Part shown: positions 25,436-34,393 of the stretch, one piece after another
Position numbering within the stretch: the first letter of the stretch is position 1
How the letters are laid out: each line of letters starts with the position of its first letter
Assembly: GCA_910587955.1 (NCBI GenBank)
Contig: CAJUNN010000002.1
Span: 1 to 64,000 of the forward strand
Length of the DNA stretch: 64,000 nucleotides
Reading direction: 5' to 3'
DNA from: an uncultured Lachnospiraceae bacterium
GTDB lineage: Bacteria > Bacillota > Clostridia > Lachnospirales > Lachnospiraceae
Program-made: the position numbers and the translations under genes
Notes under the pieces: generated by a model
Told to the model about the DNA's origin: nothing
The model's database searches: none
Seen by the model: only the letters and a program-made list of their open reading frames with translations

Positions 25436-26959
25436 CTAGCGGTGAAGCCTCTTCTTAACCTGTTCCAAAACCAGCTTCCGTTCCTCTTTCCGCAGAACCA
25501 CAAAAAAATTCACCAGCAGGGCCAAGACACCTGCCCCTGCTCCTGCCCCCAGAAGTGCTGCCCAGCTGTCAATCTCAAAGAAAACCTCAAAGGGAAACGC
25601 AACCAGGCATACGGCGCCGATGGAAAGCAGTCCCAGAAAAATATCTCCGTAAAACGTATGCCATTTCACCTGCAGGCAGCGGGCCGCATAGATAGGCGTA
25701 AAAACCAGATTTCTTAGGATTCCGTACACGGCGCTGGAGCCCGCGATGGCGTAAACCCCCAGGTCCGTATACTCCAGCAGAAGAAACACCGTAGCTGTAG
25801 TAAGGATTCCGCTTAAAAGAATCACCACAGCATTGAGCTTTACCCGTTTCGTAATCAAAAATACATGGTACAAAACCTGGATGCTGGCGCTGACAAAGAG
25901 TGTCCCCATGCTCAGCATCGCCAGAATATACAAAACCTCCGGATCCTGCGTCCCGCCAATCCAGAGGCGGAAAAAGGATTTTCCGAAGACGGCGACAAAG
26001 GCAATGGGAATACTGATAATAAAAATCATAATCCGATCTGCACTGGCGATAATATCCAAAAGCTGCTTTTTGTCCTCTTTGGCGTAAGCAATGATCATCT
26101 GGGGGTTGAAGACTCCTGCAATGGTTCCCATCAGGGTATTGATCACCGTCGTCACCTGAGTGGAAACGGAAATGGTAGTCATGGCCGCCGCGCTGATCAT
26201 AATGTTGGCGATGGAGGTGTTCAGCCCGTCCAAAAGAAGCTGGCCTAAGCGGGTAACGGAATTCCACGCCCCCAGGGAAACCAGCTCTCTCACCTTTCCC
26301 CAGCGGAAATTCCGCCGCTTCACCTTCATTTCCGGCAGAAGCTTCCTGGTAAAATGCAGATTCACAGCCGCCTGAATCCCGGTGGAAGCCACAGACGCGC
26401 AGCCCACGTACCAGAGATAGGGACGGAAGAAGCAGTAAGCCGTCAGAAGGAAAACCAGACGTATCACTTCCCCCAGGATGGTGGCAACGGAGGTCAGCTC
26501 CAGGCGGTCCTTGCTGTACGGCGCAATGCCGAAAACGGAAGTGACAATGCTGATCAGAAAATTCAGAAACGTAAAAAAGAAGAGCATCTGCACATCCGGC
26601 AGGCTTGCCTGGGCCGGAACCTGGAATATATGCCCCAGATACACCACCACAAACAAGGCGGGCACCAGAAACACCAGGGCCATCAGCACATTGGCAAAGA
26701 AGACAGAGGAAAAATATTCGTTTGCCTCCTTCTTGTCTCCCCGGTGAATGTGTACAGTGATAAAGCGGCTTGCCATGGTATTCAAAGCCGATACCACAAT
26801 CTGGGCCGCCTGTACAAACTTATTTGCAATATCCGTAAACCCGTAGGCATTGGGAATCATGCGGTCAATCACTGGAAGCAGGACAAAGCCCAGCAGCATA
26901 TTCACGGTAAAGGCCAGAAGCTGGGCCGTCATATTGATCGCAATCCGTTTCTTATTCAT
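25436..26959 (-). CDS. Wzx-type polysaccharide flippase (MOP superfamily)
   Basis: A 507-residue membrane protein with 12-14 spans, the size and layout of polysaccharide-repeat flippases. Early segments are AINMTAQLLAFTVNMLLGFV and GFTDIANKFVQAAQIVVSAL; mid-protein has LGAWNSVTRLGQLLLDGLNT. It would turn lipid-linked glycan repeat units from the inner to the outer membrane face. AGGAG precedes the ATG, and it sits 12 bases downstream of the DUF2142 gene and upstream of three GT2 genes, which fits a Wzx-dependent pathway. No Wzy polymerase is recognised nearby unless the DUF2142 protein serves. Confidence 0.9.
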   Translation of the reverse strand: MNKKRIAINMTAQLLAFTVNMLLGFVLLPVIDRMIPNAYGFTDIANKFVQAAQIVVSALNTMASRFITVHIHRGDKKEANEYFSSVFFANVLMALVFLVPALFVVVYLGHIFQVPAQASLPDVQMLFFFTFLNFLISIVTSVFGIAPYSKDRLELTSVATILGEVIRLVFLLTAYCFFRPYLWYVGCASVASTGIQAAVNLHFTRKLLPEMKVKRRNFRWGKVRELVSLGAWNSVTRLGQLLLDGLNTSIANIMISAAAMTTISVSTQVTTVINTLMGTIAGVFNPQMIIAYAKEDKKQLLDIIASADRIMIFIISIPIAFVAVFGKSFFRLWIGGTQDPEVLYILAMLSMGTLFVSASIQVLYHVFLITKRVKLNAVVILLSGILTTATVFLLLEYTDLGVYAIAGSSAVYGILRNLVFTPIYAARCLQVKWHTFYGDIFLGLLSIGAVCLVAFPFEVFFEIDSWAALLGAGAGAGVLALLVNFFVVLRKEERKLVLEQVKKRLHR

Positions 26960-26971
26960 TCTATGGTTCTC

Positions 26972-29665
26972 CTACAGCACCAGCACTGCTTTGATAAGAT
27001 ACATCACCGTCAGCAGCTGGCCTATAAAGCCTGCATACATCAATCCCCGCTCCACGGGCTTTTCATACATCAGCCGGGCATTCCGCCCAATCAGTAGCAG
27101 TGCGGGCATAAAGGGAATAAAATAGCGTCCCTGTACGCCTTCAATCGAAATGTGATCCTTCGGTGTCCAGGTTAGCAGCATTCCGGCCAGGATGATTCCC
27201 GTACAGGCCAGGCAGACAAAGGATATCCACCATTTCTGCCAGCTCTTCACATATAAGGGCTCCTCCTGGTTTTTAAAGACAGAAAGAACCAAAAGCAGCA
27301 GAAACAGCATGGGAATAAGCTGCGCGATTTCTATCTCCACCCAGCCCATTTTCTGGCCTACCAGGGACTCCAGATAGAAAGACGTCTTATCGCTGAGGGT
27401 ATTGGCCAAAATCCGCACCAGCTCCAAAGGCTGGGACAGAAAGTATCCCAGGGTATAGCCGGAGGTCGTAGAGGATCCCACGGTGCTGGTAGCCTCCGTG
27501 GTAGTGGCGATATAGCCTACCATCACCGTATTTTTGTTGAGAAAACTCAAAAGCGGCAGAAGGCACAATCCGGCCATACAGATTTTCCATTCCTTCTTCC
27601 CCGGAAATTTCCTGGCCGGAATGAGAAAGGCCAGCAGGCACATGGGCAGATAAATTCCGCTCTTTCCGTAGATAAAGACAATTCCCAGGATTCCCATTAC
27701 CAGGATATCCTTAGCCCGCACCGGCTCCTGGCTGTACGCCAGGGAAATGCAGTAGCAGCTGTATAAAAATACCGTACCTGTAATCACTGCGTCATAGGAA
27801 AAAGAAGTGCACTGCTGCAGGTTCATAGGCAGAATCGCAAGCAGGAACAGGGTAATTTTCCCAAAAGGCAGCTTTTTCATCCCCAGGTAAGTCATACAGG
27901 CAAAGAACAGCAAGCTGCACCACCTGGCAAAGAGCAGCATAGGAACCGTCCCCAGATGCAAAAGCCTGGCCAGGGTCATCCCCAGAACCGCCGGCAGATA
28001 CACAATCATAGGTGCATCCGTATTGGCCGTGGCATCCGCCTCCACCAGCCGGTCATCCTTCACCGCAGAAAAAAGCCCGTCGTAAATATTTTTGTAGTTG
28101 GTCAGGCTGGGTTCCGAAGTGAAATCCAGAGCCTCATCGTCGGCACGCTTCAGACACTTATTTTCTCCAATCTGTTCAATCCCCATAAGGGTATTGGAGT
28201 GCCGGTAGGACATATCAATATGATATTTTTCGTCCGGCGTCATATAAGGTGTCAGAAGGAAATTGTAAATTACCCCCAGACACAAAACCGTAAACAAAAA
28301 CACCTTCTCAATCCTGCACCTGCGAATAAACGCCAGATAATAGAATCCGGCTGCGGCAGCCTCGAAAAACAGGAATATGGCGAAAAAGTACTTCTTCAAA
28401 AAGAGGTTGAAATAGGTATGGGCGTTCATGCTGAGCCGGCTGTCCGACTCTTCCCCATTTACATAAAATTTGTTTTCTTTATAATATCCCTTAGGCGTCA
28501 CAATCACGGAAAGCCCGCTGTCCAGCAGCTCCTCTGTAAAATGCAGAGAAACCTCATAAGTATGCCCCTTCACATGACTTTGGGAATTGTCAAAGATTAA
28601 CCCGATATACTGGCCGTCCAGCAGCCCGGCCGCATCAATCTCTGCTTCGCAGAGCCGTTCTCCCGATGTCACATCCGTCACCTGGGCCTGAATGCTGCCT
28701 GCCGGAACGAAATCCACCGACAGATCCATCCGCACGCCCAAGCCCACAAGCTCTTCCTCTTCGGTGGTATAATACTGGACCAGATCCTGCGTCTTTGCCG
28801 TCACAGGTAGCAGCTCACTGTTATCCCGCATCACCACTACCCGGTGGGTGCTGTTCATGGCTTTGCGTATTTCCCCATCATACACATAAAAGAAAATCAG
28901 TGCCACCAGAAAGAGCAAAAGTCCCAGTCCCAAAATCCGGCGGTATTTTCCGCAAAATGCCTGTATTCTGCCAAAAAATGCAGCGATCGGCTTTGTCTTC
29001 TTTTCCGTCCCGTCTCTGTTCTCTTTCCCGCTCTTCTTCCCCCACAGCAGAAAAAACATTCCCCCCAGAAGCAGGAACATGCAGGTCATCAGAAAAGGTT
29101 TCTGGACATCGTGCACCGGAACCCGGTAGACAGCATTGTAGATTAGGTTGTGTTCCAGGGCTTGTCCGTCCGCATACGTATTGCCGGCGGTCCGCTGTAC
29201 CGTGTTCAGCCAGACGGAAGGCCCTTCCGGGATTCCCGGGCTGCCGTTTCCAGCGATGTCTCTGCCCGTGATCACCACCTCCAGGCCGCGTCCTTTGGGT
29301 TCTTCCTCAAAAACAACGCCCCAGAAAGCTTCCACCTCCAGATCCGCCAGGCTGTAAGTCTGGCTGCCCAGAAGCGCTCCGCTCTCCAGGTCGCGGGCTT
29401 CGATCTGAATCTCTCCTCCGGAAAAGAGATGTCCGTTATCTGTGAAATAAAAAGAAAGCTGGCTAAGGGCATCCTCGTCCGCATAATACTCAAATCTCAG
29501 TTCCGTATCATCCGTAATCTCCTCCGTCTTCAGCCTCAGGGAAGGCTTTCCCACGCCCTCCAGTCCTCTGGGATCCAGCCTGTCGTGGGGAATCATTGCG
29601 GACACGACGAAATAGAGTATGCAGAGTACTGCATACCCTATGAGCCACTTTCTCTTATTCTCCAA
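26972..29665 (-). CDS. DUF2142 polytopic membrane protein, probable glycan enzyme
   Basis: An 897-residue protein. The N-terminal ~400 residues combine three membrane spans with two beta-rich outer regions (residues ~30-190 and ~270-400); the C-terminal half is multi-spanning and contains TPYMTPDEKYHIDMSYRHSN near residue 475, the acidic outer-loop signature of DUF2142, a GT-C-like family common in capsule loci. It may transfer a sugar from a lipid carrier or polymerise repeat units. The start is a TTG at 29665 with GGAG seven bases upstream, and it overlaps the end of the HPr-family gene by 11 bases, so its translation is probably coupled to that gene. Confidence 0.85.
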   Translation of the reverse strand: MENKRKWLIGYAVLCILYFVVSAMIPHDRLDPRGLEGVGKPSLRLKTEEITDDTELRFEYYADEDALSQLSFYFTDNGHLFSGGEIQIEARDLESGALLGSQTYSLADLEVEAFWGVVFEEEPKGRGLEVVITGRDIAGNGSPGIPEGPSVWLNTVQRTAGNTYADGQALEHNLIYNAVYRVPVHDVQKPFLMTCMFLLLGGMFFLLWGKKSGKENRDGTEKKTKPIAAFFGRIQAFCGKYRRILGLGLLLFLVALIFFYVYDGEIRKAMNSTHRVVVMRDNSELLPVTAKTQDLVQYYTTEEEELVGLGVRMDLSVDFVPAGSIQAQVTDVTSGERLCEAEIDAAGLLDGQYIGLIFDNSQSHVKGHTYEVSLHFTEELLDSGLSVIVTPKGYYKENKFYVNGEESDSRLSMNAHTYFNLFLKKYFFAIFLFFEAAAAGFYYLAFIRRCRIEKVFLFTVLCLGVIYNFLLTPYMTPDEKYHIDMSYRHSNTLMGIEQIGENKCLKRADDEALDFTSEPSLTNYKNIYDGLFSAVKDDRLVEADATANTDAPMIVYLPAVLGMTLARLLHLGTVPMLLFARWCSLLFFACMTYLGMKKLPFGKITLFLLAILPMNLQQCTSFSYDAVITGTVFLYSCYCISLAYSQEPVRAKDILVMGILGIVFIYGKSGIYLPMCLLAFLIPARKFPGKKEWKICMAGLCLLPLLSFLNKNTVMVGYIATTTEATSTVGSSTTSGYTLGYFLSQPLELVRILANTLSDKTSFYLESLVGQKMGWVEIEIAQLIPMLFLLLLVLSVFKNQEEPLYVKSWQKWWISFVCLACTGIILAGMLLTWTPKDHISIEGVQGRYFIPFMPALLLIGRNARLMYEKPVERGLMYAGFIGQLLTVMYLIKAVLVL

Positions 29666-29918
29666 GACCGCTCTCCACAGCTTCTACCATAGCTGCCAGT
29701 GCTGCCTGCTCGTCTGAACCTTCGCAGATAATTTCAATCTCATCCCCGGATTTTACACAAGCGCCCAGGACACTCAGCACGCTCTTTGCATTTGCAGTCG
29801 TATTGTCAAATGTGAACGTAATCATGGACTTAAACTGCATGGCCGTTTTGCAGAGAATACCCGCAGGTCTCAAATGCAGCCCCGTTGGATTTTGAATTAC
29901 TACTTTCTTGCTTACCAT
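29655..29918 (-). CDS. HPr-family phosphocarrier protein
   Basis: An 87-residue protein matching HPr along its whole length. The phosphorylatable His15 is in PTGLHLRPAGIL, and Ser46, the HPr-kinase site, is in NAKSVLSVLGA. Canonical HPr has Ala rather than Leu after His15. HPr carries phosphate from enzyme I to sugar permeases and, as HPr-Ser-P, takes part in catabolite repression. This copy is not beside other phosphotransferase genes; it stands 18 bases after cdaR and overlaps a DUF2142 gene. It may therefore be a specialised regulator rather than the main HPr. GGAGG precedes the ATG. Confidence 0.93.
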   Translation of the reverse strand: MVSKKVVIQNPTGLHLRPAGILCKTAMQFKSMITFTFDNTTANAKSVLSVLGACVKSGDEIEIICEGSDEQAALAAMVEAVESGLGE

Positions 29919-29936
29919 ATGCAGAACCTCCGTTCT

Positions 29937-31223
29937 TTAATCTCCATTTGAATTGCTGTTCCCGGCAGAACCGCCCGCTGCTCTTGTGAGCTTAAATTCG
30001 ATTTCCACATCCTCCATCAGTCCGTACATCTCAGGAAGCGTCACCTCCGCAATGCCGGTGTAATCCCCTGCTCTGGTATACTCCTCCAGATCCAGAGCCA
30101 CCCGGACCTCGTTCTCATCCAGCTGCTCCAGCTCTGCACTCGTTCCTTTGACTACAACTTCAATCTCATTTAGATTCCCATAGTCAATCTTCATACCTCT
30201 GGAAAGATTTTTTACTTCAATCTCCGAGACCGGAATCTTCACGCTCTTTCCCTGCTTGCGCTCCAGCTCTACCACAACCGTAACCATGGCATCCGCCTCA
30301 TTTACCAGCCGGATGTTTTCCGGAAGATACTTGGCAATATCCACCACGATCTGCGTATCTTCCTCAATTCCTTCGATGTTGATCTCCTCAGCCGGGATCA
30401 CAATCTCACTGACTTTGGAAATATCTGCCGTAGTTCCTGCAATCTTCACTGTCTCCGGTTTTGCAAAAATATTTTTGAAACTGTAATCCCCGGACGGAAC
30501 GCCCGTATATTCCGGTTTCAGCCTTACGTCTTTCTTTCTCAGCATGGTTACTTTTACGTTCATGCCTTCCGTCTTCCCGGCGTATTCCAGATAGGTGGTA
30601 TCCACCATAGCCCCGTTGTTGTCCAGAATCGTCAGCGCACAGATCTCGCTCCGGTCGGAGTTGAATCCTGTAATATCCAAATCCGCCTGTACCCGGTTAA
30701 TCCTGGCCACCACAGAGGCAGGTCCCCGGATCTCGATCAGGCTCTGCTCGGGAAGAGCCGTTCCCACCACATAAGCGTCGTCCGCCTGGCCGCTCTGCTT
30801 CACCACTACATTGAACAGCTCGCTGGCTGCGTCCTCAATGCTGATTACCACATTCTCCCGGCTCTTTGTAATATCGGCAGTCCGCACATTCCGGTTGCTG
30901 CAGGATACCTCGATCCCCACCAGATTGCCGAACTTAATATTTTTCTCCATATCGGCCGTAGCCGTAAAATCTTCTGCGGAAAGTTTATCCAGAACCGAGC
31001 GCTTGGCCCATACCCGGATATTGATGAGATCGCTGTTGTCCTCCACCCGGTACACCTGATCTTTGTCCGTAACTGCATCCTCATTGAGCATGGCCACCCG
31101 GATAGAGGAAAAGTCCTGATAAGTCACCGGATCGTCAATGTTGACGACAATCAGCCACAGCATAACCGCAGAGACTATGGAAAGAAGCTTCAGGCCCAGG
31201 TTATTTGTCAGCATCTTTTTCAC
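29937..31223 (-). CDS. cdaR: YbbR-domain regulator of diadenylate cyclase
   Basis: A 428-residue protein with one N-terminal membrane helix (LLSIVSAVMLWLIVVNI) and an extracytoplasmic region of about four YbbR domains, recognisable by repeats such as VVVKQSGQADDAYVVG, LKPEYTGVPSGDYSF, PETVKIAGTTADI and EIEVVVKGTSAELEQ. CdaR binds and modulates the cyclase CdaA. The GTG start at 31223 overlaps the end of cdaA by 23 bases; an ATG three codons later is an alternative. The tail is Gly/Ser/Asn-rich. The usual third gene, glmM, is absent and an HPr-family gene follows instead. Confidence 0.93.
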   Translation of the reverse strand: MKKMLTNNLGLKLLSIVSAVMLWLIVVNIDDPVTYQDFSSIRVAMLNEDAVTDKDQVYRVEDNSDLINIRVWAKRSVLDKLSAEDFTATADMEKNIKFGNLVGIEVSCSNRNVRTADITKSRENVVISIEDAASELFNVVVKQSGQADDAYVVGTALPEQSLIEIRGPASVVARINRVQADLDITGFNSDRSEICALTILDNNGAMVDTTYLEYAGKTEGMNVKVTMLRKKDVRLKPEYTGVPSGDYSFKNIFAKPETVKIAGTTADISKVSEIVIPAEEINIEGIEEDTQIVVDIAKYLPENIRLVNEADAMVTVVVELERKQGKSVKIPVSEIEVKNLSRGMKIDYGNLNEIEVVVKGTSAELEQLDENEVRVALDLEEYTRAGDYTGIAEVTLPEMYGLMEDVEIEFKLTRAAGGSAGNSNSNGD

Positions 31224-32085
31224 GCTTCTTCACCCGCCCTTTCCACAATTTGAACCGGCCCGTATCCCGGGTTTTATTCTGGGCAATTACCAGCTGTCCC
31301 CGCAGCTCTTCCTGGGTCAGATCCCGCTGCAGCTCTCCTCCCGCGGCCACAGATACTTTCCCCGTCTCCTCCGAAACCACAATCGTCACAGAATCTGTCA
31401 CTTCACTGATTCCCACCGCAGCTCTGTGCCGGGTGCCGAGCTCCTTGCTCAGAAAGAGATTATCCGAGAGAGGCAGGTAGCACGTAGCCGATACAATCCG
31501 GTTCTCCCGCACAATCACGGCCCCGTCATGAAGGGGCGTATTGTGTTCAAAAATATTAATCAAAAGCTGGCTGCTGAGTATGGAGTCCAGGGTAATCCCT
31601 GTCCGCTCATACTCATTCAGCGGCGTATTTCTCTCAAGCACAATCAAGGCGCCGGTCTTCACCTTCGCCATCTCAAACACAGCCTTTACCAATTCATTCA
31701 CCGTCTTGTCGCTGAACCTGGCGCTGTCCTCCTTAGAGCTGTCAAAGCTGAACACAGAATTGATAAGATTCTTCTGTCCCAGCTGTTCCAAGGCTCTGCG
31801 CAGCTCCGGCTGGAATACAATCACCAGAGCCGTAATTCCAAGGCTGAACACGTTCCTGGCCAGCCAGAGAATGGTATTCAGCTGGAATCTCCACGCCAGA
31901 AAAATAAAGATTAGAAGCACGGCAAAGCCCTTTAGAAGAGACCAGGCTCTCGTCTTCTTAATCCAGGCCATTACCTGGTAAATCAGGAAGGATAAAATAA
32001 TCACTTCCACAATATCCGTGCGCCGGATCTGCAGGGAGTCCCACTTCAAGAACTGCTGTACAAATTCCGTAAAAGAACTCCGCAT
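31201..32085 (-). CDS. cdaA: Membrane diadenylate cyclase CdaA
   Basis: A 294-residue enzyme that makes cyclic di-AMP from two ATP. Three N-terminal membrane helices (to about residue 90) precede the DAC domain, which shows both signature motifs: HDGAVIV near residue 190 and LGTRHRAAVG near residue 225. Length and order fit CdaA/DacA. AGGAGGG stands six bases before the ATG. It overlaps cdaR, its membrane regulator. Cyclic di-AMP in such bacteria controls osmolyte and potassium balance and cell-wall strength. Confidence 0.96.
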   Translation of the reverse strand: MRSSFTEFVQQFLKWDSLQIRRTDIVEVIILSFLIYQVMAWIKKTRAWSLLKGFAVLLIFIFLAWRFQLNTILWLARNVFSLGITALVIVFQPELRRALEQLGQKNLINSVFSFDSSKEDSARFSDKTVNELVKAVFEMAKVKTGALIVLERNTPLNEYERTGITLDSILSSQLLINIFEHNTPLHDGAVIVRENRIVSATCYLPLSDNLFLSKELGTRHRAAVGISEVTDSVTIVVSEETGKVSVAAGGELQRDLTQEELRGQLVIAQNKTRDTGRFKLWKGRVKKREKDADK

Positions 32086-32162
32086 TTCATTCCCTCCTAT
32101 CCTGAATTCTGCATCCGCCCCTCCGGGCGCCTGCCTTCCTGCTTCTGTCTATGCCATCCTGT

Positions 32163-33170
32163 CTATGAATTCTTATGCTGGGGATTCGCCGCAGGCTTTT
32201 TCCCTGTACTGCTCTTCTTTCTCACCGAAGCCGGCTTCCGCTGGGAACTGATCCGCTTTACCCGCTTTTCGGGAACTGCAATCGTCACCTTGGGAACCGC
32301 CTTCACATAATAGTAATATTCGTCATCCTCAAACTGTACGTACTCCGTCCTGGAATAATCCAGGGTAAACACCGTGATCTGCAAGGCCATCACCAAGGCC
32401 ATAGATACCAGGGTGCCCAGAAGTACCGGCGCAATTTTCAGGGATACGTTCAGCACCATACTCCCCGTCAGCAGGACTATCACATTGATCACAGCCCCCA
32501 CACCTACCGCAATGGACCAGGCATAATCAATGGACATTCTCCGTATCACATACACTACAATAATGGTCACGGCAAAGGCGATCACCATTAGAAGCATTTC
32601 CCGGTTCCGCACCACATTATCAATCAGATATGTGATTTTCTGCTTCATGGCTTCGCTTTCCTTACCCGTGCCGCTTAAAATCGTGGTATTCAGCTTCATA
32701 TACTGCATCAGGTAAAAAATAACCGTACCGCAGCCCACCGGAACCGCAGCCAGAGGATTTCCCACAAGTCCCATAGAAAGGGGCACCAGATAAGGCATCT
32801 TCACGGCAAAAGCCAGCGGCGTGAGAACCAGAATATAGCCATACTGGGAGGCAGTCCTGAAAAACAGCAGAAACATCAGGATTATGACCACGAAAGCAAT
32901 GGCAAACACCTCAAGGGAGAGGGCGTAGGCATGCGCCATAATCAAGAATGCCCCGAATACAGCAATGGCATTTATGGGGAGAAAAGAGCACATCAAAGCC
33001 AGAATCATGGATATGGCCGGGCTCTTCGCCCTTTCCATAAAACCGATATTCCCGTTGATAGCTAAAAATGTAATAATAGCCAGGCTGAATTTCAGCAGGG
33101 GGATGATATAAATGTCATATTTCCCCATAAATATTTTTGCTTTCTCTCTAAATTCCAGTAGCGTTGTCAT
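32163..33170 (-). CDS. Conserved polytopic membrane protein upstream of cdaA
   Basis: I cannot name the family. The 335-residue product has eight to ten hydrophobic spans in residues 15-270, including AKSPAISMILALMCSFLPI and FGAFLIMAHAYALSLEVFA, then a basic, low-complexity tail (VKRISSQRKPASVRKKSS). A YVQFEDDEYYYYVKAVPKV segment joins the two. The ATG at 33170 was chosen because GGAGG lies upstream; the first 23 codons of the longer frame overlap the previous gene. It overlaps that gene by 23 bases and precedes cdaA by 77, so the products may act together at the membrane. Confidence 0.72.
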   Translation of the reverse strand: MTTLLEFREKAKIFMGKYDIYIIPLLKFSLAIITFLAINGNIGFMERAKSPAISMILALMCSFLPINAIAVFGAFLIMAHAYALSLEVFAIAFVVIILMFLLFFRTASQYGYILVLTPLAFAVKMPYLVPLSMGLVGNPLAAVPVGCGTVIFYLMQYMKLNTTILSGTGKESEAMKQKITYLIDNVVRNREMLLMVIAFAVTIIVVYVIRRMSIDYAWSIAVGVGAVINVIVLLTGSMVLNVSLKIAPVLLGTLVSMALVMALQITVFTLDYSRTEYVQFEDDEYYYYVKAVPKVTIAVPEKRVKRISSQRKPASVRKKSSTGKKPAANPQHKNS

Positions 33171-33603
33171 CTTTTTTCGTTCCTCCTGATGTGAAATCAC
33201 TGCTTCCGTTTTTGGATTCCATCTGATAAATATGGGCAATCCTTTTCAAAATCTGGTGATATACAGCAAGATTTCTTTTGTTTTTTTGATACCGCAAATG
33301 GTATATGACATAATGAATCAGGAGAAAAACTCCTAACAATCCCAAATAGAGAAAAGCAAATCTTTTCCCCAGCGCCGGCAAATCCATCTTATGGAGATTT
33401 GTCAATAAATATTCCATATTATAAAATCCCCACAGCCCCATGCACAGCGCAAACGAAACCGTATACGAAATCCACGCAAAGATCAGCTGAAGGCTGATAT
33501 AATCGCTGCGAAAATATCTGTTCATGGACAAAGCCTCTTTTCCCTCTCCTGCCTCGAAGGAAGCTGCCTTTGTCATTAGCCGGATCTTATCCTCGTTTAA
33601 CAT
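33148..33603 (-). CDS. Small unknown membrane protein
   Basis: A 151-residue protein with two clear membrane segments (about residues 38-62 and 82-105), a charged N-terminus and a hydrophilic tail. I recognise no family. GAGGTG precedes the ATG. It lies 55 bases after comF and overlaps the next unknown membrane protein by 23 bases, which suggests coupled translation and perhaps a two-subunit membrane unit. Confidence 0.7.
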   Translation of the reverse strand: MLNEDKIRLMTKAASFEAGEGKEALSMNRYFRSDYISLQLIFAWISYTVSFALCMGLWGFYNMEYLLTNLHKMDLPALGKRFAFLYLGLLGVFLLIHYVIYHLRYQKNKRNLAVYHQILKRIAHIYQMESKNGSSDFTSGGTKKDDNATGI

Positions 33604-33658
33604 GATTCACCTCTGTAGTTATGGCTTTCCCATTGTCTTTCCGTACATTATACCACAA

Positions 33659-34393
33659 TTAATATCCTCGTCCAATACAAATGCTTAAAAAATAAACTTT
33701 TTCCACCCCCAGGGCCAAAAGCACTTCCGCCGCCGCATCTATGGTACTTCCGGTGGTATAGATATCGTCCACCAAAATCACCTTTCTTAATCTTACATCA
33801 TTTTGCACTGCTTGAAAAGCATTTTTCAAATTGCTCCTGCGCTCCTGCCGGCTCAGTTCTTTCTGGGGACGGGTTTTCTTTACCCGCACCAGAAGACGGC
33901 CATAAACCGGAATTCCCAGCTTTTTCCCAAGTCCCTCTGCAATCAGGCCTGCCTGGTTAAAGCCTCTCCTGCGTTTCCTTTTCGGATGCAGGGGAACGGG
34001 AATCAGGGCATCCGCCTCCCAGGCCCGGACGGTCTCCCCGCAGCGTTCCAGAAGTTCCTTTACATAAAAATCCGCATACTCCCTGCGGTTTTTATACTTA
34101 AACCTGCCCACGGACTCCCGCATAAGGGGATCATAAACAAAAGCCGCCTGTCCCCTGGCAAAGAGATGCTTTCCCTTCCCGCAGTCCGGACAGTACTCTG
34201 CCTCCTCCCGGGCAAGAGGCTTTCCGCATTTCTTGCAGAGAGGCTCTTCCACCGGCTGCAAGCGGGAAGCACAGGCTTCGCAGATTAATTTTCCATATTT
34301 TCCCACAATCTCGTCACATACCGGACACCTGCGGGGATAGATAAGATTTAACAGCCTGGGCAAGGCCTGTATACCGTTTTTGTTCTGTCTCAT
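33659..34393 (-). CDS. comF: ComF-family phosphoribosyltransferase-like protein
   Basis: A 244-residue protein with the ComF layout: an N-terminal zinc-binding part (RRCPVCDEIVGKYGKLICEA, then CKKCGKPL and CPDCGKG) and a C-terminal phosphoribosyltransferase fold with the PRPP loop VILVDDIYTTGSTIDAAAEV. ComF is required for DNA uptake in competent bacteria, where it helps pass single strands into the cytoplasm. Its neighbour recD2 is also a DNA enzyme. The ATG lies 80 bases inside the end of recD2, an unusually long overlap, and no later start with a better ribosome site is visible. Confidence 0.92.
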   Translation of the reverse strand: MRQNKNGIQALPRLLNLIYPRRCPVCDEIVGKYGKLICEACASRLQPVEEPLCKKCGKPLAREEAEYCPDCGKGKHLFARGQAAFVYDPLMRESVGRFKYKNRREYADFYVKELLERCGETVRAWEADALIPVPLHPKRKRRRGFNQAGLIAEGLGKKLGIPVYGRLLVRVKKTRPQKELSRQERRSNLKNAFQAVQNDVRLRKVILVDDIYTTGSTIDAAAEVLLALGVEKVYFLSICIGRGY

